DNA of 64,000 nt from Terrirhizobium terrae. GTDB lineage: Bacteria > Pseudomonadota > Alphaproteobacteria > Rhizobiales > Rhizobiaceae. The stretch lies in contig NZ_CP104992.1 in assembly GCF_030323265.1 (NCBI RefSeq), positions 929,501-993,500 of the forward strand, in the 5' to 3' direction. Both the position numbers and the translations under genes were made by a program. Positions 45,081 through 55,135 of this stretch are shown here, piece after piece; position 1 is the first letter of the stretch; each line of letters begins with the position of its first letter. Below the pieces are notes generated by a model. The model was given only the letters and a program-made list of their open reading frames with translations, made no database searches and was not told where the DNA came from.

Positions 45081-45454
45081 GCCACACTCCAGAACCTGCG
45101 CAGTTTTTGGCTCTTTGCCGCTCTCTTAGTCAACCGGAAAGAGATGATTTAAACCTGCCTGCGGCAAATGGCCCATTTTTTTGAATTATTCCAATCCAAA
45201 TCTTAGCGCTACCCAAAATGTGAAGATTGACTCATGTCAAGTTCGAGCCAAAAACCCGCATAAATGGTGATTGTAACGCATAGGATACACGCAGCTTTTA
45301 CAATCCTACGCCTTAAATAGCGACAAGGTATCGGAATAAAATCAGATAGCCTGATATGGACTCTTAATGGTCGAGAACTATTGTTCCGACCACTCGCCCT
45401 CCCTTGCCACCGGCAATGATCCGAGGTGCGGCAGTGTGAAGGCTGGAGGAAGCC
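45081..45454. other. intergenic region between divergent hemA and lipoprotein genes
   Basis: 374 bases, locally A+T-rich, without a convincing reading frame. It must hold the promoters of hemA (leftward) and of the glycine-zipper lipoprotein (rightward). The only clear element is the palindrome at 45227-45240. A run of seven T on the plus strand near 45174-45181 has no stem and is not a terminator. Confidence 0.7.
45227..45240. promoter_or_regulatory. FixK/FNR-type box upstream of hemA
   Basis: TTGACTCATGTCAA: fits the core TTGA-N6-TCAA of FixK/FnrN sites, with the fifth base pair C-G instead of the T-A of the strict consensus (TTGAT-N4-ATCAA). It is centred about 153 bases before the hemA start and about 221 before the lipoprotein start. 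Regulation of hemA by FixK-type factors is known in Bradyrhizobium; its use here is inferred. Confidence 0.55.
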
Positions 45455-45718
45455 ATGAAGAAAGTCATAATGTTAGTGCTCTTTGGCGCATCGCTCGCAA
45501 GCTGCACCGCCACGGAGAAAGGTGCCGGCATCGGCGCCGCGTCGGGCGCCATCATTGGCGGCGCAGTCACCGGCAATGTTCGCGGCGCGGCCGTGGGTGC
45601 AGCCATCGGCGGCGTTTCGGGTGCCGTGATTGGCAATGTCTCGGAACAGCCGGGCCAGTGCTACTACCGTGACCGCTATGGCCGTCGCTATATCGACGAT
45701 TGCCCGCGCCGCTACTGA
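45455..45718 (+). CDS. glycine-zipper lipoprotein
   Basis: An 87-residue predicted lipoprotein. The signal MKKVIMLVLFGASLASC has its lipobox at LASC (Cys17). The mature part is a glycine-zipper double helix, two GxxxG-rich stretches (GAGIGAASGAIIGGAVTG and GAAVGAAIGGVSGAVIG) like the YMGG/2TM Gly-zipper families. The short C-terminal tail has two cysteines and many Arg/Tyr residues. A strong GGAGG site precedes ATG 45455. Likely outer membrane; function unknown. Monocistronic, with its own terminator. Confidence 0.85.
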   Translation: MKKVIMLVLFGASLASCTATEKGAGIGAASGAIIGGAVTGNVRGAAVGAAIGGVSGAVIGNVSEQPGQCYYRDRYGRRYIDDCPRRY

Positions 45719-45746
45719 TACCCAATCAGTTCCATCGTCCATTGTG

Positions 45747-45776
45747 GCCCCGAAGCACGCTTCGGGGCTTTTTATT
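45747..45776 (+). terminator. rho-independent terminator of the glycine-zipper lipoprotein gene
   Basis: GCCCCGAAGC/GCTTCGGGGC stem followed by TTTTTATTT, 28 bases after the stop. Confidence 0.9.
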
Positions 45777-45892
45777 TCACCAAATGATCATGCACCTAAG
45801 ATCAAGGGTACCCCTTGTGGTATTTTGCGGGTACAGAAGTTCTCGACGGCCATGAGGGTCTGACCGATCAGTTGCAATATTTAAGTCTGCGT

Positions 45893-47818
45893 ATGGAAAA
45901 GAAAAAAGCGGGGAGGACGAGCGACTGGAGCGGCCGGCGTGTCGGCGCGGCCTGCCTGCTGGCGACGACCATAGCCATTTCTCCAGCCCTCTCCAGTCAG
46001 GCCTATGCCTTCAAGATTTTCGGCATCACTCTTTTCGGAGGCGATGAAGAGACCGTCGATGTGATCGACCCCGTCCGCTATGAAGCGACGCTTGAGACGG
46101 GTGACGCCGACGCTGATCTCACCGAACGCCTGGAAAATGCATCGGCCCTGGTCAGCGACGAGGACGAACCGGTTTCCGGTGATCTCGGTGTCGTAATCAA
46201 GGCTCGTGAAGACCGCGACCGCCTTATCGCAGCCCTTTATGAGCGCGCCCGCTATGGCGGTGTCGTCCGCATCCAGGTCGCCGGCACCGATATCGACGAT
46301 CTTCCGCCCAACCCGACATTCGACCACTCGAAACCCGTTCCTGTGACGATCGATGTCAAGCCGGGCCCGGAATTCACAATCGGCGCGGTGCGCTTTGAAG
46401 GCGATGCGGCAGGCAGAAACCCGGCCGACTATGATCTCGTCCCGGGTGGCGAGGCGGGCTCACTGGTGATTCTCAAGGCCGGCGAAAAACTGGTTCAGGA
46501 CATCAAGGAAGAAGGCAGGCCTCTGGCCAAGCCGATGGAGCGTCAAGTCACCGCCGACCATGCCAGAAATACCGTAGATGTGGTGCTTGGCGCGAGCGGC
46601 GGCCCTGTTGCGCCATTTGGAACCGTAAGCGTCCAGGGCACGAAGACCGTCAAATCGGATTTTGTCCGCCGCTATTCACGCCTCGACAGGGGCGAACGCT
46701 ATTCTCCTGAACAGTTGAAGAAGGCTTCTGAGCGCCTGCGCGAACTTGGCGTCTTTTCGAGCATCACGATCAACGAGCCGGATAGCCTTGCCGCCGACGG
46801 CTCTCTGCCGCTGATGATCGAAGTCTCCGAGGGCAAGCATAGATATTTCGGCTTCGGCCTGGAATATTCGTCGCTGGATGGCGCCGGCGTCCAGGGTTAC
46901 TGGGGCCACCGTAACCTGTTCGGCGAGGCGGAATCGCTGAGGGTCGAGGGCAAGGTCTCCGGCATTGGCGCGAGCGACATCACAACCTTCGACTATTCGG
47001 CCGGCATTATCTTCACCAAGCCGGGCGCCTTCGTGCCGGAAGCCACCTTTGAATCCCGCCTTGAGGCGAAAAGCGAAAACCCGGACGCCTATCAGGCACA
47101 GTCGGTCATCTATTCCGCCGGCCTGAGCTATGAACTCAGCGAGCATGACAAACTCACCGGCGGCGGCGAGATCGCCTATTTCTGGACCGATGAGGACGCA
47201 TTCGGCAAGAACGAATACCTGACCTTCAGCCTGCCAGTCTCCTACGAGCGCGACATGCGCGACAACAAGCTGGATCCGACGGAAGGCTATTACGGCACGC
47301 TTTCTGCCAAGCCGAGCTATGAAGCATTGAAGGGCAATGTCTTCTCGTCCTTCGAAGGATCTATCGCCGGCTATTACGGCCTCGGCGCCGAGGACAAGGT
47401 CGTGCTGGCCGGCAAACTAGCGGCCGGCACGTTGATAGGCACCGGCGACCTTCAGGACATTCCGGCGACGCGGCGTTTCTACCAGGGCGGCGGCGGATCG
47501 GTACGTGGGTATGCCTATCGGGAAATATCGCCCTATAATAGTAATGACGACGCGCTTGGCGGCCGATCCTACGTATTGGCCTCTTTCGAGACGCGCGTAA
47601 AAGTGACAGAGAGCATCGGTATAGTCCCGTTTGTGGACGTTGGAACCGTTGCAACCGAATTCGTGCCTGATTTCAATGATATTCGCGCAGGCGCGGGCAT
47701 AGGACTTCGGTATGCGACACCCTTCGGCCCCATCCGCCTGGATGTCGCCGTCCCGCTGAACAAGTATGACGGTGGCGAATCGTTCGGTATCTATGCTGGC
47801 ATCGGCCAGGCGTTCTAA
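45893..47818 (+). CDS. tamA: TamA, outer-membrane translocation and assembly protein (Omp85 family)
   Basis: A 641-residue protein with a signal peptide ending AYA. About 300 residues of POTRA-like repeats follow (VPVTIDVKPGPEFTIGAVRF, VDVVLGASGGPVAPFGTVSVQG, YSPEQLKKASERLRELGVFSSI). The C-terminal Omp85 barrel carries the RRFYQGGGGSVRGYAY lid-lock motif and ends in Phe (YAGIGQAF), the outer-membrane insertion signal. It works with TamB, which follows 16 bases later. ATG 45893 is used; a TTG at 45815 would add a leader without signal character. Confidence 0.92.
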   Translation: MEKKKAGRTSDWSGRRVGAACLLATTIAISPALSSQAYAFKIFGITLFGGDEETVDVIDPVRYEATLETGDADADLTERLENASALVSDEDEPVSGDLGVVIKAREDRDRLIAALYERARYGGVVRIQVAGTDIDDLPPNPTFDHSKPVPVTIDVKPGPEFTIGAVRFEGDAAGRNPADYDLVPGGEAGSLVILKAGEKLVQDIKEEGRPLAKPMERQVTADHARNTVDVVLGASGGPVAPFGTVSVQGTKTVKSDFVRRYSRLDRGERYSPEQLKKASERLRELGVFSSITINEPDSLAADGSLPLMIEVSEGKHRYFGFGLEYSSLDGAGVQGYWGHRNLFGEAESLRVEGKVSGIGASDITTFDYSAGIIFTKPGAFVPEATFESRLEAKSENPDAYQAQSVIYSAGLSYELSEHDKLTGGGEIAYFWTDEDAFGKNEYLTFSLPVSYERDMRDNKLDPTEGYYGTLSAKPSYEALKGNVFSSFEGSIAGYYGLGAEDKVVLAGKLAAGTLIGTGDLQDIPATRRFYQGGGGSVRGYAYREISPYNSNDDALGGRSYVLASFETRVKVTESIGIVPFVDVGTVATEFVPDFNDIRAGAGIGLRYATPFGPIRLDVAVPLNKYDGGESFGIYAGIGQAF

Positions 47819-47834
47819 GAGGCACTATTTTACT

Positions 47835-50800
47835 ATGACATTCATCGCCCGCCTCCTGAAATGGACACTGAAGGCCGCGATTGCCGCGGTCGGCGTCCTT
47901 TTCGTCATGGCGCTCGGCGTTGTTCTCTTCGTCGCCCTGACGCCCGTCGGCGGACAGATTGCCGCAACCCGCATTTCCTCGCTGATCTCCACGCCCGACC
48001 GCGCGATTTCGTTTTCACGCCCTGAGGGCCTGCTGACGGGAGACCTGCGCGTCGACGACCTGACCCTGTCCGACAGCAAGGGTCCCTATGCCACGATCAA
48101 CGGCATCGAGATCGACTGGTCGCCGACGGCGCTGATCACCGGCGAATTCCGTGCTGATCGCATTGCCGCGACCTCGGTTAACTTCATCCGCCCGCCTGAG
48201 CCAGCGGCTGCGACGACGACCTCGTCTTCATCCACCTCTTCCTCCGGCTCGCCGCTGCCCGTTGGCGTGCGCGTCGCCCAGATAGACCTGCCTGACATCA
48301 ATCTCTCGCAGGCGCTGTCCGGCCGCAATTTCGCGCTGTCGCTCAAGGGCTCGATCGACGCGACCGGTCCCAATATCGCACTCGACCTTCAGGCCACCCG
48401 CAAGGACGAGCCGGATGCCAAAGCGCTCGCTGATATCGTCTATGCCCCCTCCGAAAACCGCCTGACCTTGAAGGCATCCATCTCCGAGCCCCAGGGCGGC
48501 CTGCTTGCTCGCCTGCTGCGGCTTCCCAGCGCACCCTCAGTGGAGCTTGCGCTGGATGGCGAAGGTCCTCTCTCCAATTGGGCGGGGCGGCTGAACGGTG
48601 AAGTCGACAACCAGCCGGTCATTTCCGTCAATGGCCGCCACCTGCTCGTCAACAACGGCGCCCATCGCGTCGAAGTGAAGGGCGGCGGCCAGCTCGCCAC
48701 GCTGATGCCGCCGGCCTTCCGCGAACTGTTCGACGGTACGACCGATATCGATATCGCCACAACCTATTCGCCCTCGGGCCGGGTGGATTTCGAGCGCGGC
48801 CAGTTGACCTCCGGCGCCGTCCGCATCTCGGCCAAGGGCGCCTGGGACCCGGCCGGCGACAACAGCCTGACGGCAAGCCTTGCCGGGACCAACGGTCCCG
48901 TCGACGTGGCTTGGCCGATCAACGGCCAGATGAGTCATTTCTCGGTCGAGACGCTGAATGCCACGCTGACGGGTGCAGCAACCGCGGCGCGTCTTAATGC
49001 GACGGCTGCCCTCCCTTGGTGGAGCTTCCGCAAGGTCGCTTCCGCCAGATCAGGCTGCAGGCGGAGAGCGAGGATCTCGACCTCGTCACCAGGGCCGGCA
49101 GCATCCGCAGCCGCCTGACCGTCGCGGACCTCAACTTCACTAATCCTGACATCGCCCGCGTCATCCGCGGACCGGTCACGCTCGATGCGCCGCTGCGCCT
49201 CTCTCCACCGGCGATCGGCCTCGATGCAGCGACGCTTGAAAGCGCCGGCCTGAACGGCACGGTCAGCGGCGCCTATGATACGTCGAAACAGACCGTCACC
49301 GGCAATTTCCGCCTTTCGGCCAATCCTTCCGTCCTGCCGCCGGCACTTGCCTCCCGCTTCGAGGGCATGATTGCGACCGAAGGCTATGTCGACGTCGTCC
49401 AGGGCGGGCGGATGAGCCTCGAGAACCTCGTCGTCAAGTCGAATGCAGTCGAGGCCCATGGCAATGTACTGATGGAAAACGGCAACGTCGCCGGCCACCT
49501 TGCCGGACGACTGCCCGACATCAAGCGCTGGCTTGGCGATGCCGAAGGCGCCGCCGGCTTCGACATCACCGCCAAGGGTCCGTTGACCGGCGCGGCCGTC
49601 AAAGCTGTCATCAACTCCGCCGATGCACGCCTCGTCGGCCGCAAGCTGGAAGACTTGAGCTTCGTCGTCGAAGGCACCGCCGATCCGGCAGCCCCGCAGG
49701 GCCGTGTGGCCGTAAACGGCGCCATTGATGGCAAGCCGATCTCGCATCAATGCAGACGTGGCATCTTCAAACGGCGAAACCCGCGCTCCTGCGATAAACG
49801 CTGAGATCGGCCCGAACAAGCTGACCGGCGCCCTTGCATTTTCGCCGGACTTCACGCCGTCCGGTGATTTGCAATTCGATTTCCCCGATGTTTCGCTGCT
49901 CGCCGCACTCGCAGCCCAACAGGCCCAGGGCGATCTCAAGGGATCCGTGGTCTTCAACAAGACCGGGGAGACGACCGGTGCGGTGATCAAGGCGACTGGC
50001 TCCGCGCTCCGTCAGGGCGGTGCGGCATTGATCGCGCCGAACATCGACCTGACCATCCCCGACATCCGCACGATCGCAGCCCAGGGCTCCATCCGCGCAA
50101 CCCGGCTCGGTACGGACTCAGTCTTCCTCGAAAACCTCGACGTCGGCCTGCGCCATAGCGGTACGACGACCGCGGTCAATCTGGCGGCCCGCTACGACAA
50201 TGCACCGCTGACGACGGTCGCGACTATCGACACCGCCAATGGCCTTGCGATCGGTCTCGACAGTTTCGAGGCGACGCCGCGCAACATTCCTGTGCGGCTG
50301 GCAAACCCGACCCGGATCGTCATGGAAAACGGCAGCGCGAGACTGTCCGGCCTCACGATCGCCACCGGCTCCGGCAGCCTCGCGGTCGACGGCACCGCCG
50401 GCTCCAGCCTCGACCTGACGGCAACCATCAAGGCTCTGCCGGCAAGCCTGCTCAATACCTTCCTGCCTGCGATCAATGCCGCAGGCAGTATTTCGGGCAC
50501 GATCAACGCCACGGGCACGAGTGCTGCCCCGGCCATACGCTATGATTTGGAATGGAGTGATGCCCAGCTTCGCCAGACGCGCGATGCTGGCATCAGTCCG
50601 TTTCGCATCAATGCGGCAGGCACCTTTGCAAATGGCGCAGTCGCATTAGAACAGACCCGCATCACCGGCGGCGGCGGCCTTGAAGTCACGGCCGACGGCC
50701 GCATCATTTTGAATGCCGAAGGCGGTCCGGCGCTCAACGTGAATGCCAAGGCGCGCGCCATTCCGGCCGCCATCGCCAATGCCTTCTCGCCGGGCCTCGG

Positions 50801-52334
50801 CGCCCGGGGCACGATATCTGGCGACGTCACCGCAACAGGCACGCCCCAGGCTCCCGCTGTGCGCTATTCGCTCCGCTGGGCGGAGGCGGCCGTTAGCCAG
50901 ACCACCGGTGCTGGCGTCGCAGCAGTCGACATCACCGCGCAGGGAACGTTCCAGGATGGACGCGTCACCGTCGACACCCGCCTTTCCGGCGGTGGTGGCA
51001 TTTCACTCTCTGGCGGCGGCTCCGTCGTCATCACCGGCGATCGTCCCCTCGACCTGAAATTCAACGGCAGCTTTCCCTTCTCGGTTCTGGCGGGACAGCT
51101 CGCCGCTCAAGGTTTCGTTCTGCAGGGCGCCGGCCGTGTAGACCTTGCCGTCGGCGGTCCAGCCGCGTCTCCCGCGATCACCGGCACGTTCGCCACGTCC
51201 GGCGCGCAGCTGATCGATGTCAGGCGCAACCTTGCGATCAACAATCTGGCGGCCAACGTGGCGCTGGACGGACGCACGGCACGGCTTTCCGGGATCAACG
51301 GCACGCTCTCCACGGGCGGCACGGTATCCGTCGACGGCACCGTCGGCATCGAACCAGGTTCCGGCTTCCCCGCCGACATCACAGTCCGGCTTGCCAAGGC
51401 TGCCTATGCGGACGGCACGCTCTTCGCGGTCACGGCCGACGGCACCCTGACGCTGACCGGCCCCCTAACATCCGGTCCTACGCTCGCCGGTGCGGTCACG
51501 CTGGTCAAGGCTGCGATCACCGTTCCGGCCAAGCTGCCGAGCTCGCTCTCCTCGATCGACATCCGCCACCGCAACGCACCGGCTGACGTTCTTCGCCAGA
51601 TGGAAGAAATCCGCCCGAAGCAGGCTCAGGGCAGCTCCAACCCGATGAAGCTTGACCTGCGCATCAACGCGCCAAACGGTATTTTCGTGCGCGGACGCGG
51701 CATCGATGCGGAACTCGGCGGCGAACTGACGGTTGCCGGCACCGCCGTCGCGCCGCAGGTTTCCGGCGGCTTCGAGATGCGCCGCGGCCGTATCGTCATC
51801 CTGACCAAGCGCCTTGACTTCACCCGTGGCGACATCACCTTCGGCGGTGGTCTCGTCCCGGTTCTAGATATGTCGGCCGACACCACTTCCGGCCAGACGA
51901 CGATTACGGTCGGCGTCACCGGTCTGGCGGACGATCCGACGATTGCCTTCACCTCCTCGCCGGCCCTGCCGCAGGACGAGGTTCTGGCGCAGCTGATCTT
52001 CGGCCAGTCCATGTCGCGCCTGTCTCCCCTGCAGATCGCCCAGCTGGCGGATGCGGTGAGCCAGCTTGCCGGCGGCGGCTCGACTTCACTCCTTCAGACG
52101 CTGCGCAGCAATCTCGGTGTCGACGATCTCGACATCAACACCGACTCGACCGGCCAGACCACGGTGTCGGTCGGCCGCTACATCAACAACCGGACCTACA
52201 TCCAGGTTGAGCAGGGCGGTCAGAACGGCGCACAGGCGACCATCAATCTCGATGTCGGCCGAGGCGTGAAGCTGAAGGCCGGTGCGGGAAGCGAAGGCGG
52301 CACTGCCGGCATCTTCTACGAAAAGGAATACTGA
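47835..52334 (+). pseudogene. tamB: TamB, translocation and assembly module protein, two frameshifts as read
   Basis: About 1,500 residues when repaired. One N-terminal membrane anchor (LLKWTLKAAIAAVGVLFVMA and following) leads to a very long beta-helical AsmA/TamB-like region and the C-terminal DUF490 domain (GRIVILTKRLDFTRGDITFGG; SSPALPQDEVLAQLIFGQS). Frame 1 ends near 49015, where one missing C turns ALPLVELPQGRFRQ into ALPWWSFRK. The second frame runs to about 49740 (NGAIDGKPIS), then a third continues (RINADVASSNGETRAP). TamB spans the periplasm as a lipid or protein conduit with TamA. Both breaks look like sequence errors. Confidence 0.9.
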
Positions 52335-52552
52335 GCGGCTCCTCGCTCTTTTCTTGGTCGATGCTTGCGAGCTGCGAAGAAATCAATCTTTGCGGCCAAC
52401 AGTTTAGGTTTGAGCAATAATCGCCGGCTATAATCCATCGTGCGCGTCTTGAGATCTCGCTTGCGAACGACGACACGCGGACGTGATGGTATCCGGTTGC
52501 CCAAACTTTCTGGCACCACCGTCGCGGGGGCAACGGAGACCTGGGACAGACA

Positions 52553-53035
52553 ATGATGGCAACCACGATCAATTCGACAATGTACAGCGGCGAAGTGCTG
52601 GAAATCATCGCCTTCCGCCTGCACGATCAGGAATTCTGCGTCAAGACGACCACGATCCGCGAAATCCGCGGCTGGGCTCCGTCGACGCCTCTCCCGCACG
52701 CCCCGAAAGATGTTATCGGCGTCATGAACCTGCGCGGTTCGGTCATTCCGATCATTGATCTGGCCTACAAGCTCGGCATGAAGAGCACCGTTGCAAACGA
52801 GCGCAGCGCCATCGTTGTCGCAGAAGTTCACAACATGGTCATCGGCATGCTGGTGGATCGCGTGTCCGACATCCTGACCATCCCGTCGAGCCAAGTTCAG
52901 CCGGTTCCGGAAGTTTCCGCCTCCTTCGACAAGTCCTTCTCGGAAGGCATCATCGCCAACGAGACCGGCATGATCTGCTTCCTGAACCTATCCAAGATGT
53001 TCAAGGGCAGCGAGATGGAAGACATCGCCGCGTAA
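52553..53035 (+). CDS. cheW: CheW-like chemotaxis coupling protein
   Basis: A 160-residue single CheW domain linking chemoreceptors to the CheA kinase. Marks are IIAFRLHDQEFCVKTTTIREI at the start, DVIGVMNLRGSVIPIIDL, and VIGMLVDRVSDIL. It is not next to a che operon, but 200 bases upstream of a soluble chemoreceptor on the same strand; the two are separated by a terminator. It may be an auxiliary CheW serving that receptor. Confidence 0.92.
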   Translation: MMATTINSTMYSGEVLEIIAFRLHDQEFCVKTTTIREIRGWAPSTPLPHAPKDVIGVMNLRGSVIPIIDLAYKLGMKSTVANERSAIVVAEVHNMVIGMLVDRVSDILTIPSSQVQPVPEVSASFDKSFSEGIIANETGMICFLNLSKMFKGSEMEDIAA

Positions 53036-53062
53036 GGTGCCGTCCGCTTCCCTCGCTCGAAA

Positions 53063-53091
53063 AAAGCCGCCTCCGGGCGGCTTTATTTTTT
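53063..53091 (+). terminator. rho-independent terminator of cheW
   Basis: AAAGCCGCC/GGCGGCTTT stem with a short loop and an ATTTTTTG tail, 28 bases after the stop. Confidence 0.9.
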
Positions 53092-53242
53092 GTCCGGCTA
53101 TTATTCATAATTCAAATAAAGTCCGCGTTAATTTTTAGATGTCCTAATATAAACGGAAGTTCAGCGCGTTGATTGGTTAACAGCGTCTTCCAATAACAAC
53201 ACGGCCGTAACCAGAGAGGTTAGGCGGTCTAGGGGACATTCC

Positions 53243-54994
53243 ATGCTGGGACTGGGCAGGACGGCGGGTGCAGCGGACATACTGGCTGCGATTTCAAGAT
53301 CTCAGGCAGTCATTCAATTCGATCTGAGCGGGCATATTCTCGATGCCAATACCAATTTTTGCCAAGCCCTCGGCTACTCGCTGGAGGAGATAAAGGGTAA
53401 GCATCACCGTATCTTCTGCGAGCCGGCCTATGCCGCATCAGAAGAATACAAGGCATTCTGGGCAAACCTCGCTGCCGGCAATTTCGATGCGCGGGAATAC
53501 AAGCGCTTCACCAGGTCGGGCAGGGAAATCTGGATCCAGGCCTCCTACAACCCGATCCTGCGTCGAGGCAGGCCGCACAAGGTCGTCAAGATCGCGACCG
53601 ACATCACGGCCGCTAGGATGCGCGCGGTGGAAGATGCGAGCAAGCTTCTCGCCATCAGCCGTTCCCAGGCCGTGATTGAATTCACTCCGGCCGGCGAAAT
53701 TCTCGAAGCCAACGAGAACTTCTGCTCCGGCCTCGGTTATGATCTTTCCGAGATCAAGGGCCGTCATCACCGGATGTTCTGCGACCCGACCTATGCGGCC
53801 TCGGCCGAATATGCCGAATTCTGGAAACGGCTCGCCGGCGGCGAGTTCATCGCCGACGAATTCGTTCGCTACGGCAAGGGCGGCAAGGAAATCTGGATCC
53901 AGGCAGCCTATAACCCGATCGTCGACCTAAACGGCAAGGTCTGCAAGGTCGTCAAGTTCGCAACCGACGTCACGCCACGCATGAGCGCCATCGGCATGCT
54001 CGGCAACGGCCTGCGGGACTTGGCAAACGGCAAGCTCGACCAGGAGATCGGCACCCGCTTCGTCCCGAGCATGGAAACCACCCGTCACGACTTCAATGCG
54101 GTGGCCGCCAAGCTGCGCGACGCGATGAAAATCGTCGCCCAGAACGCCTCCGGCATCGCCGCCGCTTCTGTCGAGGTCCGCGACGCATCCCAGGAGCTCG
54201 CCCAACGCACGGAACAACAGGCAGCGTCGCTTGAAGAGGCCGCCGCCGCCCTGGAACAGGTCACCCGCACTGTCGGCGATTCAAGCCAGCGTGCTGAGGA
54301 GGCAGGGCGTCTGGTTACCAGCACGCGACAGAATGCCGAACAATCCGGCCTCGTCGTCCGCGACGCCATCTCCGCCATGGACGAGATCGCCAAATCCTCC
54401 AACGAGATCACCAACATCATCGGCGTGATCGACGACATCGCCTTTCAGACCAATCTCCTGGCCCTGAATGCGGGTGTCGAGGCGGCGCGAGCCGGTGAGG
54501 CCGGCAAGGGCTTTGCGGTTGTTGCGCAGGAAGTCCGTGAACTCGCCCAGCGCTCCGCCACTGCCGCCAAGGAAATCAAGACGCTGATCAACACGTCCAG
54601 CCACCAGGTTTCCGGCGGCGTCGAGCTTGTCGGCCGCACCGGCGCGTCGCTGAAGGACATGCTGTCCCAGGTCTCGAGCATCCACGAGAATGTCAGCGCG
54701 ATCGTCGAAGCCTCACGGGAACAGGCAGCCAGCCTGCGCGAGATCAGCCAGGCGGTGAACCAGATGGACCACGCCACCCAGAAGAATGCGGCTATGGTGG
54801 AGGAAACCACCGCGGCGAGCCACTCGCTTGCCAACGAGGCCGAAAGCCTGCGCGGCCTGCTGATGCAGTTCGATATCGGCGGGGCTACGGCAGCCTCCGT
54901 GCAGATGGCACCCCGGGGCAGTCGCGTCACGCAGATGCCACTACACGCGCCCCATACCGACCTCAAGAAGGCGGTCGGCTGGGAAGATTTCTGA
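53243..54994 (+). CDS. soluble double-PAS methyl-accepting chemotaxis protein
   Basis: 583 residues with no membrane helix. Two PAS domains (about 12-125 and 133-246) are near-duplicates 121 residues apart: [20 protein letters not shown] and [26 protein letters not shown] occur in both. A linker leads to the methyl-accepting signalling domain (about 295-540) with the hairpin tip [20 protein letters not shown]. The protein ends GWEDF, a match to the xWxxF pentapeptide that docks CheR/CheB. Such cytosolic PAS receptors typically sense redox, oxygen or flavin state; the ligand here is not known. Confidence 0.92.
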   Translation: MLGLGRTAGAADILAAISRSQAVIQFDLSGHILDANTNFCQALGYSLEEIKGKHHRIFCEPAYAASEEYKAFWANLAAGNFDAREYKRFTRSGREIWIQASYNPILRRGRPHKVVKIATDITAARMRAVEDASKLLAISRSQAVIEFTPAGEILEANENFCSGLGYDLSEIKGRHHRMFCDPTYAASAEYAEFWKRLAGGEFIADEFVRYGKGGKEIWIQAAYNPIVDLNGKVCKVVKFATDVTPRMSAIGMLGNGLRDLANGKLDQEIGTRFVPSMETTRHDFNAVAAKLRDAMKIVAQNASGIAAASVEVRDASQELAQRTEQQAASLEEAAAALEQVTRTVGDSSQRAEEAGRLVTSTRQNAEQSGLVVRDAISAMDEIAKSSNEITNIIGVIDDIAFQTNLLALNAGVEAARAGEAGKGFAVVAQEVRELAQRSATAAKEIKTLINTSSHQVSGGVELVGRTGASLKDMLSQVSSIHENVSAIVEASREQAASLREISQAVNQMDHATQKNAAMVEETTAASHSLANEAESLRGLLMQFDIGGATAASVQMAPRGSRVTQMPLHAPHTDLKKAVGWEDF

Positions 54995-55047
54995 GCCATC
55001 CAGATAAACCGGCATGATGCCGGGATAATAACGTGGAGTAAAATTCG

Positions 55048-55084
55048 AGCCCGCTACGAGTGACCGTAGCGGGCTGTTTTTTCT
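55048..55084 (+). terminator. rho-independent terminator of the chemoreceptor gene
   Basis: AGCCCGCTAC/GTAGCGGGCT perfect 10-base stem, then GTTTTTTCTT. It may also act weakly on the opposing transporter transcript. Confidence 0.9.
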
Positions 55085-55135
55085 TCAGACGGAAGGGGGC
55101 ATGCTGCCCCAAATCTCTCTGATCCTTTTACCGGG

